54,472 nucleotides of DNA, taken from assembly GCA_040508085.1 (NCBI GenBank), contig JBEVNO010000034.1:1-54472 (forward strand), in the 5' to 3' direction. Origin of the DNA: ZC4RG30 sp040508085 (GTDB taxonomy: Bacteria; Pseudomonadota; Gammaproteobacteria; Steroidobacterales; Steroidobacteraceae). The notes under the pieces are model-generated. The model was given only the letters and a program-made list of their open reading frames with translations, was not told the DNA's origin and did not search any database. Every line of letters starts with the position of its first letter. The first letter of the stretch is position 1. This document shows positions 25,777 to 35,086 of this stretch, piece after piece. Position numbers and translations under genes: made by a program.

Positions 25777-27678
25777 ATGCCGCAGATTCCATCGACGTTC
25801 ACTGTCGGCAACTGGCCGGCGGCCATCCGCCGCATCCTGTTGCGCTATGTGCTGCCGACCGCCGCGGCCGTCAGCCTGCTGGCCTTCCTGGTGGTGCCCT
25901 ACATCGAGCGCATGCCGTTCGGACGCGAAGGCCCGCTGCGCAATTTCGCCATCGCCTTCGTGGTGCTCGGCGCGGCGCTGATTGCCCTGCTGGTGGGAAT
26001 CACGGTGCGGCTGCTGGTGAACCGCTGGCTGCGCGAACTGCTCGGCGACATCCAGGCCCGGCGCTTCCTGGATGACGCCGAATCCACCGGCGATTCCGCG
26101 CCCGTCCTGATGGGCGTGCGCGAGGCCCTGCGCGAACTGGAACAGCATCAGCGGCTGGAGATCGACTTCCGCGAGAACTGGACGCCGCAGGCGCTGCAGC
26201 AGGTAGTGCGCGACCAGCTGGATGGCGCAACCATGGTGGTGGTCTCCAACCGCGAGCCGTATATCCACAGCTACGATGGCGATGGGCGCGTCAGCGTGAA
26301 GGTGCCGGCCAGCGGCATGGTCACCGCCATCGAGCCCATCATGCGCGCCTGTTCAGGCACCTGGATCGCGCATGGCAGCGGCGCGGCGGACCGCGTGGTG
26401 GTGGATCGCTTCGACCGTGTGGCCGTGCCGCCCGATGATCCGAGCTACACGCTGCGGCGTGTGTGGCTCACCGAGGAGCAGGAACAGGGCTATTACTACG
26501 GCTTCGCCAACGAAGGCCTGTGGCCGCTGTGCCATCTGGCCTATGTGCGGCCCGCGTTCCGCGAAAGCGACTGGCAGCATTATGTGGATGTGAACGCCAA
26601 GTTCGCGGATTCGATCGCCTCGGAAGTGGGTCGCGGCGAGGCGGTGATCCTGGTGCAGGATTTCCACTTCGCGCTGCTTCCCAAGCTGATCCGCGACCGC
26701 AAGGTGAAGGCCACCATAGCGGTGTTCTGGCACATCCCGTGGCCCAATGCCGAAACCTTCGGCGTGTGCCCGTGGAAGAAGGAATTGCTGCTGCACCTGC
26801 TGCAGGCAGACATCCTGGGTTTCCACACGCTCTATCACTGCCAGAACTTTCTCGACACCGTCGATCGGTTCGTGGAATGCCAGATCGACCATGAGCGCAT
26901 GACGGTGACGCACCAGGGGCATGTCTGCCATGTCACGGCCTATCCGATCTCGATCGAGTGGCCGCCGCGCTGGCTGTCGAAGGTGGCAGAAGCCAGCATC
27001 GCGCAATCGGTGGTGCGCGGGCGGTATGGCATCGGCGCGAACGTGAAGCTGGGACTGGGCGTCGAGCGCTGGGATTTCACCAAGGGCATCATCGAGCGCT
27101 TCCATGCGCTGGAGACCCTGTTCGAGAAGCATCCACGCTGGCGGGGCAAACTGACCTTCCTGCAGGTGGCGGCGCCATCGCGCAGCAAACTGCCTGCCTA
27201 CCAGGCACTGCAGCAGCAGACGCTGTCCGAGATGGAGCGCATCAATGCCCGCTTCGCCACCACCAGCTGGGTGCCGATCGTGCTGATCGCCGAGCACCAG
27301 GAGCCGGTGCAGGTATTCGAGCTGTTCCGCGCCAGCGACTTCACCCTCGTGAACAGCCTGCATGACGGCATGAACCTGGTGGCGAAGGAATTCGTCGCGG
27401 CGCGTGATGATGAGGATGGCGTGCTGATCCTTTCCACCTTCGCCGGTGCCTCACGCGAGCTGCCGGAAGCGCTGCTGGTGAACCCGTTCGACGTGGGCGA
27501 AACCGCCGCGGCCATCGCCACCGCGCTGGACATGCCGCGCGGCGAGCGGCGCAAGCGCATGCAGCTGATGCGGCGGACAGTTGCTGAGTACAACGTCTAT
27601 CGCTGGGCGGGCCGCATGCTGATGGACGTGGCGCGCATCCGGCAACGACAGGCGCTGGAGTCCTGGTCAGGACAGTAA
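25777..27678 (+). CDS. otsA: Trehalose-6-phosphate synthase with N-terminal membrane anchor
   Basis: GT20 glycosyltransferase of 633 residues that joins glucose from a nucleotide sugar to glucose 6-phosphate. Unlike the ~470-residue E. coli enzyme it begins with two hydrophobic helices (about 22-43 and 57-80) and a helical linker to about 150. The catalytic part follows: VVVSNREPY, YYYGFANEGLWPLCH, FWHIPWPNAETF, the phosphate-binding R431 and K436 in GVERWDFTKG, and SLHDGMNLVAKEF for the nucleotide ribose. The anchor should hold the enzyme on the cytoplasmic face of the membrane. It follows the GH15 gene by 4 bases, making otsB-GH15-otsA one operon. Glucosylglycerol-phosphate synthase is an alternative within GT20, but otsB next door favours trehalose. 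Confidence 0.92.
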   Translation: MPQIPSTFTVGNWPAAIRRILLRYVLPTAAAVSLLAFLVVPYIERMPFGREGPLRNFAIAFVVLGAALIALLVGITVRLLVNRWLRELLGDIQARRFLDDAESTGDSAPVLMGVREALRELEQHQRLEIDFRENWTPQALQQVVRDQLDGATMVVVSNREPYIHSYDGDGRVSVKVPASGMVTAIEPIMRACSGTWIAHGSGAADRVVVDRFDRVAVPPDDPSYTLRRVWLTEEQEQGYYYGFANEGLWPLCHLAYVRPAFRESDWQHYVDVNAKFADSIASEVGRGEAVILVQDFHFALLPKLIRDRKVKATIAVFWHIPWPNAETFGVCPWKKELLLHLLQADILGFHTLYHCQNFLDTVDRFVECQIDHERMTVTHQGHVCHVTAYPISIEWPPRWLSKVAEASIAQSVVRGRYGIGANVKLGLGVERWDFTKGIIERFHALETLFEKHPRWRGKLTFLQVAAPSRSKLPAYQALQQQTLSEMERINARFATTSWVPIVLIAEHQEPVQVFELFRASDFTLVNSLHDGMNLVAKEFVAARDDEDGVLILSTFAGASRELPEALLVNPFDVGETAAAIATALDMPRGERRKRMQLMRRTVAEYNVYRWAGRMLMDVARIRQRQALESWSGQ

Positions 27679-27687
27679 GTTCCGTGC

Positions 27688-27925
27688 CGCCTGCGTGATT
27701 ACCCCTTCGACGTGATCAAGATCCGCTCTTTCGTCAGCGGCCTCGCCGACGGCCCCGGTGATCCACGCCACCGTCGCGCAAACCGCGGCACAGGTGGCCA
27801 TCCTGCAATCCATGGGCTGCCATTGCGCGCAGGGCTTCCATTCCAGCGCAGCGGTGCCGGCAAAGCTGCTGCAGGCCAGGGCGGGCCTGCTGTTCACGGC
27901 ACAGCCGGCCACGGTGTCTGTGTAG
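27688..27925 (+). pseudogene. Remnant of an EAL-domain (c-di-GMP phosphodiesterase) gene
   Basis: Decayed C-terminal end of an EAL domain. One frame reads YPFDVIKI-RSFVSGLADGPGD, matching the EAL motif xDVxKIDRSFV but lacking the catalytic Asp; the reading frame then shifts and continues VIHATVA, then QVAILQSMGC, CAQGFH and VPAKLLQ to a TAG at 27923. The segment that normally carries the AEGVE motif is missing between the two halves. So it has a frameshift and at least two deletions and no start codon. It is fused to neither neighbour and differs from the intact EAL gene converging on it. Confidence 0.8.
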
Positions 27926-27938
27926 CGTACCCCGGCAG

Positions 27939-30770
27939 TCAGCCCGGCAGCGCGCGCCAGGCGACGCCAGCGAACTCCTCTTCAGCCTGCTGCGCAGGAC
28001 CCGGCTGCAGCATCAGCAGCAGCTCCGCGGCACGCGACGGCAGCTGCCTGCGCACCGCGTGCAGCTGCTCCTCCGGCAGCGGGCGCGACAGCAGGAAACC
28101 CTGCACCAGCAGGCGCGGATGCTTCAGCAGCATCTGCAGCTGCTCGACCCTCTCGATGCCTTCGGCCGTCACCTCCAGGCCCAGGCCGTGGCACAGCTGG
28201 ATGGTGGCCTCCGCGATGCTCCAGGATCGCGGGTTCGTATCCAGCTGTTCGATCAGGCTGCGGTCGAGCTTGATGCGGCTCAACGGCAGCTTCTCCACGG
28301 AAGTCAGCGACGAATATCCCGTGCCAAAATCATCCAGTGCCACCGCGATACCCAGCCCCCGCAGCCCTTCCAGCGTGCGGATGGTGGCGAGCCCGGTCTG
28401 CAGCACGTTCTCGGTGAGCTCGATCTCGATGCAGCGTGGCGGCAGGTCGAACTCCGCCAGCAGCGTCGCGACCTGGCGGACGAACCCTTCATCCAGCATC
28501 TGCCGCGGCGACACATTGATGGCCACGCACGCCTCGGGCCATTCGCCGTGATGCCAGCGTGACGCGGTGGAGATGGCTTCGCGCAATACCCAGTCACTGA
28601 TTTCGGTGATGAGGCCGGATTCTTCGGCCACGGCCAGGAACTCGCCCGGTGATGCATGCGTGCCATCCGGCAGGCGCCAGCGCAGCAGGGCCTCCACCAT
28701 CTTCACTTCGAAAGTCTCCAGCGAGATCTCCGGCTGGAACACCAGCTGGAATTCGCCGCGCTCCACTGCGCGCCGCAAGCCCTGTTCGGTGGAGAAGCGC
28801 GCCGCCGCGACATCCAGCAGCTCCGCGGTGAACACCGTGAGCTGGCTGCGTCCCAGCGCCTTGGCGCGGAACAGGGCGGCATCCGCGGCGCGCAGCAGTT
28901 CCTCGGGCGTTGATTCGTGATCCGGGTAGATGCTGGCACCGACGCTGGTGCTGAGCAGCAGCTCACGACCTTCCACGAGCAGCGGCTGCTGGAAGGCGCG
29001 CACCAGCTCCCAGCCCGTGGTGCGCACGGCTTCCATGTCCGTTGCACGGGTCATCACGGCGGTGAACTCGTCACCGCCCAGGCGTGCGGCGAAACCCCAT
29101 GGCGCCGTCAGCTCGCGCAGCCGCTGTGCGATAGCCACCAGCACCTGGTCGCCGAAGCCATGGCCCATGCTGTCGTTGATGTCCTTGAAGTTGTCCAGGT
29201 CCAGCAGGAACACGCCCATCAGCGCGCCATCGCGCGCGGCAGCGGCACTGGCGGTTTCGAGCAAGGTGTAGAGCTGGCGGCGATTGGGCAGATCAGTCAA
29301 TGGATCATGGGTGGCCTGGTGCAGCAGCGCCTGGGTGCGCTGCTCGACGCGGGATTCCAGCTCGCGCTGGTGGTCGTCGCTGAGCCGGCGGGCAGCCTGC
29401 AGCTGCGTGGACATCTCATTGAAGGACGAGGCCAGCAGGTCGAGCTCACGGATGCCGCCGGCGGCGACGGTCACCTGCTCCCCGGCTGCGATCCGCTGCG
29501 AGGCCTGCTGCAGGCGGCGCGTCTGGCGCGCGATGCCGCGCACCGTGCCGGCGCTGATCAGCAGGATCACCAGCAGCACGCCACCGCTGAGCCACAGCAG
29601 CAGCGCATCGTGGGCTGCTGCAGGCTCCTGCTCAACCAGGGGCGGCTGTGGGTCGGACGCTGCGGGCGCGGGTTTGGCTGCTTCGTCAGCGGGCTGTATG
29701 GATTGCGAAAGCGCCGGCGTGGGCGCATGGCGCGCAGCTTCAACTGGTGCCACTACGGGCGGCAGCGAAGCTGCAACCAGCGCCTGCTGCGCGGCGGCTG
29801 AAACCGCATTGACACCGGCCACCACACTTTGGTGCAGGGCTTCCACCTTGGCGATCGCGACAGGAGAATCCAGCAATTGCTGCTGGGCCGAGCTCCTCAG
29901 CTGCGGCAGCGCCGCGAGCTGCTCCTGTGCCTTGGCCCACCAGGCCGCGTCGCCTTCCCGCAGACGTGCCGACGCCGCGGTCATCCGTGCCACCAGCGCC
30001 TGCTCGCTGCCTTCGAGCGCCGCCAGGGACTCGGCGTTCAGCTGATGCGACAGCACCAGCTCGCCGATCCGCATGTACACCTGGTCGAGATCGTCGCGCC
30101 ATTCCACCAGGTACTGCCGCGATATCACGCGGCCGAAGATCTTCCAGCCGCCTTCCAGCTTGTCGCGCACCAGCGCGATCAGTGCCTCGACACGCGCCCG
30201 GTATTCCAGCAACTGCGCACGGCGGCGATCCATGTCGGCCAGCATCTGGTCATTGGCCGCCAGGTATTCCGACCAGCCGGCACGCAGCTTGCGGCGTGCA
30301 TTGCCTGCGGCAGCGGTCTGCTGGTCGAGACTGCGCATCAAGCCCTGCAGACGCTCGCGGCTGTCCCGGAACTGCGCCTCCACGTGCGCGTCGGAATAGC
30401 TGGTGCGGGCCTGGCGGAAGCCGCGGAAATCCTCCAGTTCATCGAGCGTGCGGGCCGCCGTGAGCTGGAAAGCAGGAGTTACCGCCGGGGGTGGCGCGAC
30501 AACCGGCGCAGCCACTGGCAACGGCTCCGGCAACGGCAATGCAACTGGCGCGGCCACTGGCTGGGGCGCAGGTGCCGGTGGCGCGAAGGAATGACGTACC
30601 ACCTGCGCGCCGCGCTCGGCGATGGTATTGGCAGCCAGCGCCAGCACCACGACGGCGGCGAAGGCCACTCCCAGCCGCAGCGACAGCCCCGGGTTGAATC
30701 TCGCCCACCGCGCGGCCACCGAGCGATATGCCGCAGCCAGCTTCCCGTTCTTGTTCAACCCGCACTCCAC
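27939..30770 (-). CDS. GGDEF-EAL protein with large periplasmic sensor region
   Basis: Cyclic-di-GMP enzyme of 943 residues. One transmembrane helix at about 32-50, a Pro/Ala-rich stretch (about 62-95), a long helical region rich in Gln, Arg and Ala, a second Pro/Ala-rich stretch, and a second transmembrane helix near 390-410 define a periplasmic sensor of about 330 residues. Then come a HAMP-like segment, a GGDEF domain with intact ARLGGDEF and LDLDNFKDINDSMGH motifs, and an EAL domain with EALLRW, NVSPRQ, IELTEN, LDDFGTGYSSL, KLDRS, AEGIE and QGFLLSRPLP, so all usual phosphodiesterase residues are present. The RxxD inhibitory site before GGDEF is absent. It is divergent from mutS. The start has no strong ribosome binding site. 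Confidence 0.95.
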   Translation of the reverse strand: MECGLNKNGKLAAAYRSVAARWARFNPGLSLRLGVAFAAVVVLALAANTIAERGAQVVRHSFAPPAPAPQPVAAPVALPLPEPLPVAAPVVAPPPAVTPAFQLTAARTLDELEDFRGFRQARTSYSDAHVEAQFRDSRERLQGLMRSLDQQTAAAGNARRKLRAGWSEYLAANDQMLADMDRRRAQLLEYRARVEALIALVRDKLEGGWKIFGRVISRQYLVEWRDDLDQVYMRIGELVLSHQLNAESLAALEGSEQALVARMTAASARLREGDAAWWAKAQEQLAALPQLRSSAQQQLLDSPVAIAKVEALHQSVVAGVNAVSAAAQQALVAASLPPVVAPVEAARHAPTPALSQSIQPADEAAKPAPAASDPQPPLVEQEPAAAHDALLLWLSGGVLLVILLISAGTVRGIARQTRRLQQASQRIAAGEQVTVAAGGIRELDLLASSFNEMSTQLQAARRLSDDHQRELESRVEQRTQALLHQATHDPLTDLPNRRQLYTLLETASAAAARDGALMGVFLLDLDNFKDINDSMGHGFGDQVLVAIAQRLRELTAPWGFAARLGGDEFTAVMTRATDMEAVRTTGWELVRAFQQPLLVEGRELLLSTSVGASIYPDHESTPEELLRAADAALFRAKALGRSQLTVFTAELLDVAAARFSTEQGLRRAVERGEFQLVFQPEISLETFEVKMVEALLRWRLPDGTHASPGEFLAVAEESGLITEISDWVLREAISTASRWHHGEWPEACVAINVSPRQMLDEGFVRQVATLLAEFDLPPRCIEIELTENVLQTGLATIRTLEGLRGLGIAVALDDFGTGYSSLTSVEKLPLSRIKLDRSLIEQLDTNPRSWSIAEATIQLCHGLGLEVTAEGIERVEQLQMLLKHPRLLVQGFLLSRPLPEEQLHAVRRQLPSRAAELLLMLQPGPAQQAEEEFAGVAWRALPG

Positions 30771-30859
30771 GCGTGTTCCGACCTGAAGCAGTACTTAATC
30801 AGCCCTGTCGGCAATCGCGGACGATCTGCATCACAAAAGCTCGTAGGACAGGCAGCGGG

Positions 30860-30865
30860 TACAAT
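30860..30865 (+). promoter_or_regulatory. Candidate -10 box of mutS (TACAAT)
   Basis: TACAAT lies 7 bases before the mutS GTG start, so transcription would begin at or next to the start codon. No Shine-Dalgarno site and no clear -35 hexamer are seen. Confidence 0.45.
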
Positions 30866-30872
30866 TTCCAGT

Positions 30873-33452
30873 GTGAACCAGACCACCTCCGACCTGTTCC
30901 AGGACCACACGCCGATGATGCAGCAGTACCTGCGCATCAAGGCCCAGCACCCGGAAGTGCTGCTTTTCTACCGGATGGGCGATTTCTACGAGATGTTCTT
31001 CGACGATGCGCGCCGTGCGTCGAAGCTGATCGACATCGCGCTGACCACGCGCGGGCAATCCGCCGGCGCGCCGGTGACCATGGCCGGTGTGCCGGCGGTC
31101 AGCGTTGAGACATATTTGGCCCGTCTGGTCCGCCGCGGTGAGTCAGTGGCCATCTGCGAGCAGACCGGCGACCCGGCCAGGTCCAAGGGTCCGGTGGAGC
31201 GGCAGGTGGTGCGCATCGTCACGCCCGGTACGCTGGTCGAGGATGCCCTGCTCGACCGGCAGCGCGAGAGCCTGCTGGCGGCGCTGTGCTTCGACGGGGT
31301 GCGCCATGGCCTCGCCTGGCTGGATCTGGCCAGCGGCCGCTTCTGCGTCAGCGAGCTGGGCGATGCCACCGAGGTGGCGGCTGAACTGGAGCGGCTGCGG
31401 CCGGCGGAACTGCTGCTGCCGGAAGACCAGCGCCGCGAGGCGATGCCGGCGGCACGGCTGCGCCCCCCGTGGCACTTCGAGCTCGATGCCTCCACGCGGC
31501 TGCTGGCACAGCAGTTCGGCACCCGTGATCTGGCGGGTTTCGGCGCCGCCGAGCTGACGGTAGGCCTGCGTGCGGCCGGCGCGCTGCTGCAATACGCACG
31601 CGATACGCAGAAGGCGGCTTTGCCGCATATCCGCGCGATCACCGTGCAGGCCCGCGATGACGGGCTGCAGCTGGATGCTGCGACCCGCCGCAACCTGGAA
31701 CTGGATCGCGGCCTGGGGGGCAACGATGACGCGACGCTGTTCGCGCTGCTGAATCGCGCCACCACCGCCATGGGTTCGCGTGAGCTGCGGCGCTGGCTCA
31801 ACCGGCCGTTGCGTGACCGCGGCGTGCTGCGGCAACGCCATGCGGCGGTGGGTGCTCTGGCCCAGTTGCAGCGCTACCGCGACACCGCCGCGGCACTGGC
31901 ACCGGTGGGCGATCTGGAACGCATCCTGGCGCGGGTGGCGCTGCGCTCGGCGCGACCGCGTGACCTGGCGCAGCTGCGCGGCTCGCTGGCCCAGCTGCCG
32001 GCGCTGCGCGCCACGGTGGGCGGAATTGATTCACCGCTGCTGGCAGCGCTGCTGGCGCGCATGGGTGACCATGGCGACGAACATGCGCTGCTGGAACGCG
32101 CGATCGCGGCGGAGCCGTCCGCCATCCTGCGCGATGGCGACGTCATCGCAACGGGCTACGACGAGCAACTGGACCAGCTGCGGCATATCGCAACCAACAC
32201 CGATGCCTTCCTGCTCGAACTGGAGAAGAAGGAACGCGAGCGCAGCGGCATTGCGCAGCTGAAACTGTCGTACAACCGCGTGCAGGGCTTCTTCATCGAG
32301 ATACCGCGCGCGCATGCCGAACGCGTGCCGGCCGATTACCTGCGCCGCCAGACGGTGAAATCCGCCGAGCGCTTCATCACGCCGGAACTGAAGAGCTTCG
32401 AGGACCAGGTGCTGGGCGCGCGCGACAAGGCCCTGGCGCGCGAGAAGGCATTGTATGAACAGCTGCTGGATGTACTGATCACCGACCTGCCGGCGCTGCA
32501 GGACAGCGCCTCCGCCATCGCCAGCATCGACGCGCTGAGCAGCCTGGCCGAGCGCGCCGACACCCTGCAATGGGTGGCACCCGATCTCACCGAGGACCCG
32601 ATCTACCGGATCGAGGGCGGTCGCCATCCAGTGGTGGAACAGTTCAGCGGCACCGATTTCGTGCCGAACGACCTGTGCTTCGATGATGCCCGCCGCATCC
32701 TGATCGTCACTGGTCCCAACATGGGCGGCAAATCCACCTACATGCGCCAGGCCGCGTTGATCGCCGTGCTGGCGCATATCGGCAGCTATGTGCCGGCGAA
32801 GAGCGCCGTGATCGGGCCGATCGACCGCGTGTTCACGCGCATCGGCGCGGCGGATGATCTGGCTGGCGGACGTTCCACCTTCATGGTGGAGATGACCGAG
32901 ACCGCCAACATCCTGCACAACGCCACGCGGCACAGCCTGGTGCTGATGGACGAGATCGGCCGCGGCACCAGCACCTTCGACGGCCTGTCGCTGGCCTGGG
33001 CGGTGGCGCGGTATCTGGCGAACAGCGTGGGTGCCTTCACGCTGTTCGCGACGCACTATTTCGAGCTGACCGCTCTGGCACTGGAACTGCCCGGCGTGGT
33101 CAACCTGCATCTGGATGCCACCGAACATGGCGATGCGCTGGTGTTCCTGCACGCCGTGAAGGACGGACCGGCCAACCGCAGCTATGGCCTGTCGGTGGCC
33201 AAGCTTGCGGGCGTGCCGCCGGCAGTGATCACGGCGGCACGGCACTATCTGGCCGAGCTGGAAGCACAGCGCGATGCGCAGGCGGCGGCCCTGCCCGGGC
33301 CACAGGCGCCGCTGCCGTTCGAGCCACCGGCACTGCCACCGGCGCGGGATACGCTGCGCGAAAGACTGGCCGGGGTTGAGCCGGACAACCTTTCACCCCG
33401 TGAGGCACAGGCATTGTTATATGAACTGCGGGGGCTGCTGGACCGGGGATAG
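30873..33452 (+). CDS. mutS: DNA mismatch repair protein MutS
   Basis: Recognises mismatches and small loops and recruits MutL; 859 residues, near the 853 of E. coli. GTG 30873 was chosen because it puts HTPMMQQYLRIKAQHPE at the usual place near the N-terminus. The mismatch-reading Phe and Glu are F38 and E40 in GDFYEMFF. The ATPase has Walker A GPNMGGKST, Walker B LVLMDEIGRGTSTFDG and the signature region ending TLFATHYFEL. The C-terminal helix-turn-helix tail (LSPREAQALLYELRGLL) is present, so the tetramer-forming end is likely intact. It is divergent from the GGDEF-EAL gene, and the oppA start follows by 10 bases. Confidence 0.98.
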   Translation: MNQTTSDLFQDHTPMMQQYLRIKAQHPEVLLFYRMGDFYEMFFDDARRASKLIDIALTTRGQSAGAPVTMAGVPAVSVETYLARLVRRGESVAICEQTGDPARSKGPVERQVVRIVTPGTLVEDALLDRQRESLLAALCFDGVRHGLAWLDLASGRFCVSELGDATEVAAELERLRPAELLLPEDQRREAMPAARLRPPWHFELDASTRLLAQQFGTRDLAGFGAAELTVGLRAAGALLQYARDTQKAALPHIRAITVQARDDGLQLDAATRRNLELDRGLGGNDDATLFALLNRATTAMGSRELRRWLNRPLRDRGVLRQRHAAVGALAQLQRYRDTAAALAPVGDLERILARVALRSARPRDLAQLRGSLAQLPALRATVGGIDSPLLAALLARMGDHGDEHALLERAIAAEPSAILRDGDVIATGYDEQLDQLRHIATNTDAFLLELEKKERERSGIAQLKLSYNRVQGFFIEIPRAHAERVPADYLRRQTVKSAERFITPELKSFEDQVLGARDKALAREKALYEQLLDVLITDLPALQDSASAIASIDALSSLAERADTLQWVAPDLTEDPIYRIEGGRHPVVEQFSGTDFVPNDLCFDDARRILIVTGPNMGGKSTYMRQAALIAVLAHIGSYVPAKSAVIGPIDRVFTRIGAADDLAGGRSTFMVEMTETANILHNATRHSLVLMDEIGRGTSTFDGLSLAWAVARYLANSVGAFTLFATHYFELTALALELPGVVNLHLDATEHGDALVFLHAVKDGPANRSYGLSVAKLAGVPPAVITAARHYLAELEAQRDAQAAALPGPQAPLPFEPPALPPARDTLRERLAGVEPDNLSPREAQALLYELRGLLDRG

Positions 33453-33462
33453 AATCCGGGGC

Positions 33463-35082
33463 ATGCGTATCCGAACCCTGCTGCTCCCAGCCTGCCTCGC
33501 CGCCATGCTCGCTGGCTGCGGTGGCAAATCCGCTCCCTCCGGCAGCGAGGCCCTGGTGCCGAGCTTCGGCCTGTCCGAGCCGAAGCATCTGTTCCCCAGC
33601 GACACGGCGGAAGAGATGGGGGCCGATGTGCTGCACGCGGTCTACGCGCCGCTGGTGGAATGGGACGACCAGCTGCTGCCGCGCGAGCTCGCGGCAGAAT
33701 CGGTGACCAGCCCTGACAACAAGGTCTGGACCATCACGCTCAAGCCAGGCTGGAAATTCCACAACGGCGAAGCGGTCACAGCGGATTCTTACATCAATGG
33801 CTGGAATGCCGGCGCCTGGGGCCCGAATGCCCATGACGGCAATTTCTTCTTCGCCAAGATCGACGGCTATGACGACATGAACCCCACCGACGCGAAGCAG
33901 GCGCCGAAGGCGAAGAAGCTGCGCGGCCTGGTGAAGAAGGACGAGCTGACCTTCGAGGTGACGCTCACCGAGCCTTACGTGAACTTCAAGACCATGCTGG
34001 GCTACACGGTCTTCTTCCCCGTGCCCACGGTTGCGTTCACCGACCTCGCCAACAACCAGGTGGACCCGCAGTTCGAGCAGGCGCCCATCGGCCAGGGCGC
34101 GTTCAAGTTCGCCGGCAAATGGGAGCACGACCAGCTCATCAAGCTGGTGCGCTATGACGACTACGCCGGCCCAGTGAAACCCACCATCGCCGGCATCGAT
34201 TTCAAGATCTACCAGACCCTGCCCACGCAATACCAGGATCTGCTGGCCGGCCAGCTGGACATCGTGCCGCAGATCCCGCAGGAGAACATCGGCGGCGCGC
34301 AGGCCGACCTGGGCAAGCGCTTCCTGCAGAGCACCGGCTCCACCATCCAGGTGCTCGCCTTCCCCACCTACGACAAGCACTTTGCCAAGCCCGCGATCCG
34401 CAAGGCCATCTCGATGGCCATCAATCGGGACGAGATCACCAGCGCCATTTTCAATCATGCGCAGGAGCCGCTGCGCGCGTTCGTGGCGCCCTTCCTCCCG
34501 GGCTTCCGCGCCGATACCTGCGGCGAGGCCTGCGTCTACGACCCGAAGAAGGCCAAGGCGCTGTTCGACTCCGCCGGCGGCGCCGCCGAGGTGGGTGGCC
34601 GCATCGAGATCGCCTACAACGTGGATGGCGGCCACAAGCCCTGGGTGGATGCCACCTGCAACCAGATCCGCGCCTCGCTGGAGGTGGAATGCGTCGGCAA
34701 TCCGCAGCCGAAATTCGCCGACCTGCTGCGCAAGGCCAAGGCCAAGGAACCCATGGGCCTGTTCCGCCTGGGCTGGATCGCGGACTACCCGGTGCTCGAG
34801 AACTACCTGGGCCCGCTGTTCCACACCCATGGCTCGTCGAACTACTACGGCTACAGCAACCCGGAGTTCGACCGCATGCTGGCGGAAGGCGACAAGGCGC
34901 CCGACCCCGCCGAAGCGCTGAAGCGCTACCAGCAGGCCGAAGACATCATCGCCCGCGACCTGCCGGTGATCCCGCTGCGCTACATGCAGAACACCATCGG
35001 GGTCTCAGCCCGGCTGGCCAATGTGCGCATGGATCCTTTCCGTCGCATCAAGTGGCTGGAAATCACGCCCGCATCGAACTGA
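33463..35082 (+). CDS. oppA: Peptide ABC transporter, substrate-binding lipoprotein (OppA-like)
   Basis: Extracytoplasmic solute-binding protein of 539 residues, SBP family 5. The N-terminus is a lipoprotein signal with lipobox LAGC, so it is anchored to a membrane by a lipidated Cys. The SBP_5 fold follows, with LVEWDDQLLPRELAAE, WTITLKPGWKFHNGEAVTA and AIRKAISMAINRDEI blocks. ATG 33463 matches the signal peptide; TAGAAT lies 7 bases upstream, overlapping the mutS stop, and there is no Shine-Dalgarno site. First gene of a complete five-gene importer. Oligopeptide and dipeptide binders cannot be told apart from the sequence alone. Confidence 0.95.
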   Translation: MRIRTLLLPACLAAMLAGCGGKSAPSGSEALVPSFGLSEPKHLFPSDTAEEMGADVLHAVYAPLVEWDDQLLPRELAAESVTSPDNKVWTITLKPGWKFHNGEAVTADSYINGWNAGAWGPNAHDGNFFFAKIDGYDDMNPTDAKQAPKAKKLRGLVKKDELTFEVTLTEPYVNFKTMLGYTVFFPVPTVAFTDLANNQVDPQFEQAPIGQGAFKFAGKWEHDQLIKLVRYDDYAGPVKPTIAGIDFKIYQTLPTQYQDLLAGQLDIVPQIPQENIGGAQADLGKRFLQSTGSTIQVLAFPTYDKHFAKPAIRKAISMAINRDEITSAIFNHAQEPLRAFVAPFLPGFRADTCGEACVYDPKKAKALFDSAGGAAEVGGRIEIAYNVDGGHKPWVDATCNQIRASLEVECVGNPQPKFADLLRKAKAKEPMGLFRLGWIADYPVLENYLGPLFHTHGSSNYYGYSNPEFDRMLAEGDKAPDPAEALKRYQQAEDIIARDLPVIPLRYMQNTIGVSARLANVRMDPFRRIKWLEITPASN

Positions 35083-35086
35083 CACG

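Noticed and set aside
27712..28551. 279-residue plus-strand frame starting in the EAL remnant
   Set aside because: Beyond the first ~20 codons it is antisense to the GGDEF-EAL gene; only the short remnant has protein similarity.
33229..34830. 533-residue minus-strand open frame over oppA
   Set aside because: Long only because of high GC in the wobble positions; no recognisable fold, and oppA is certain.
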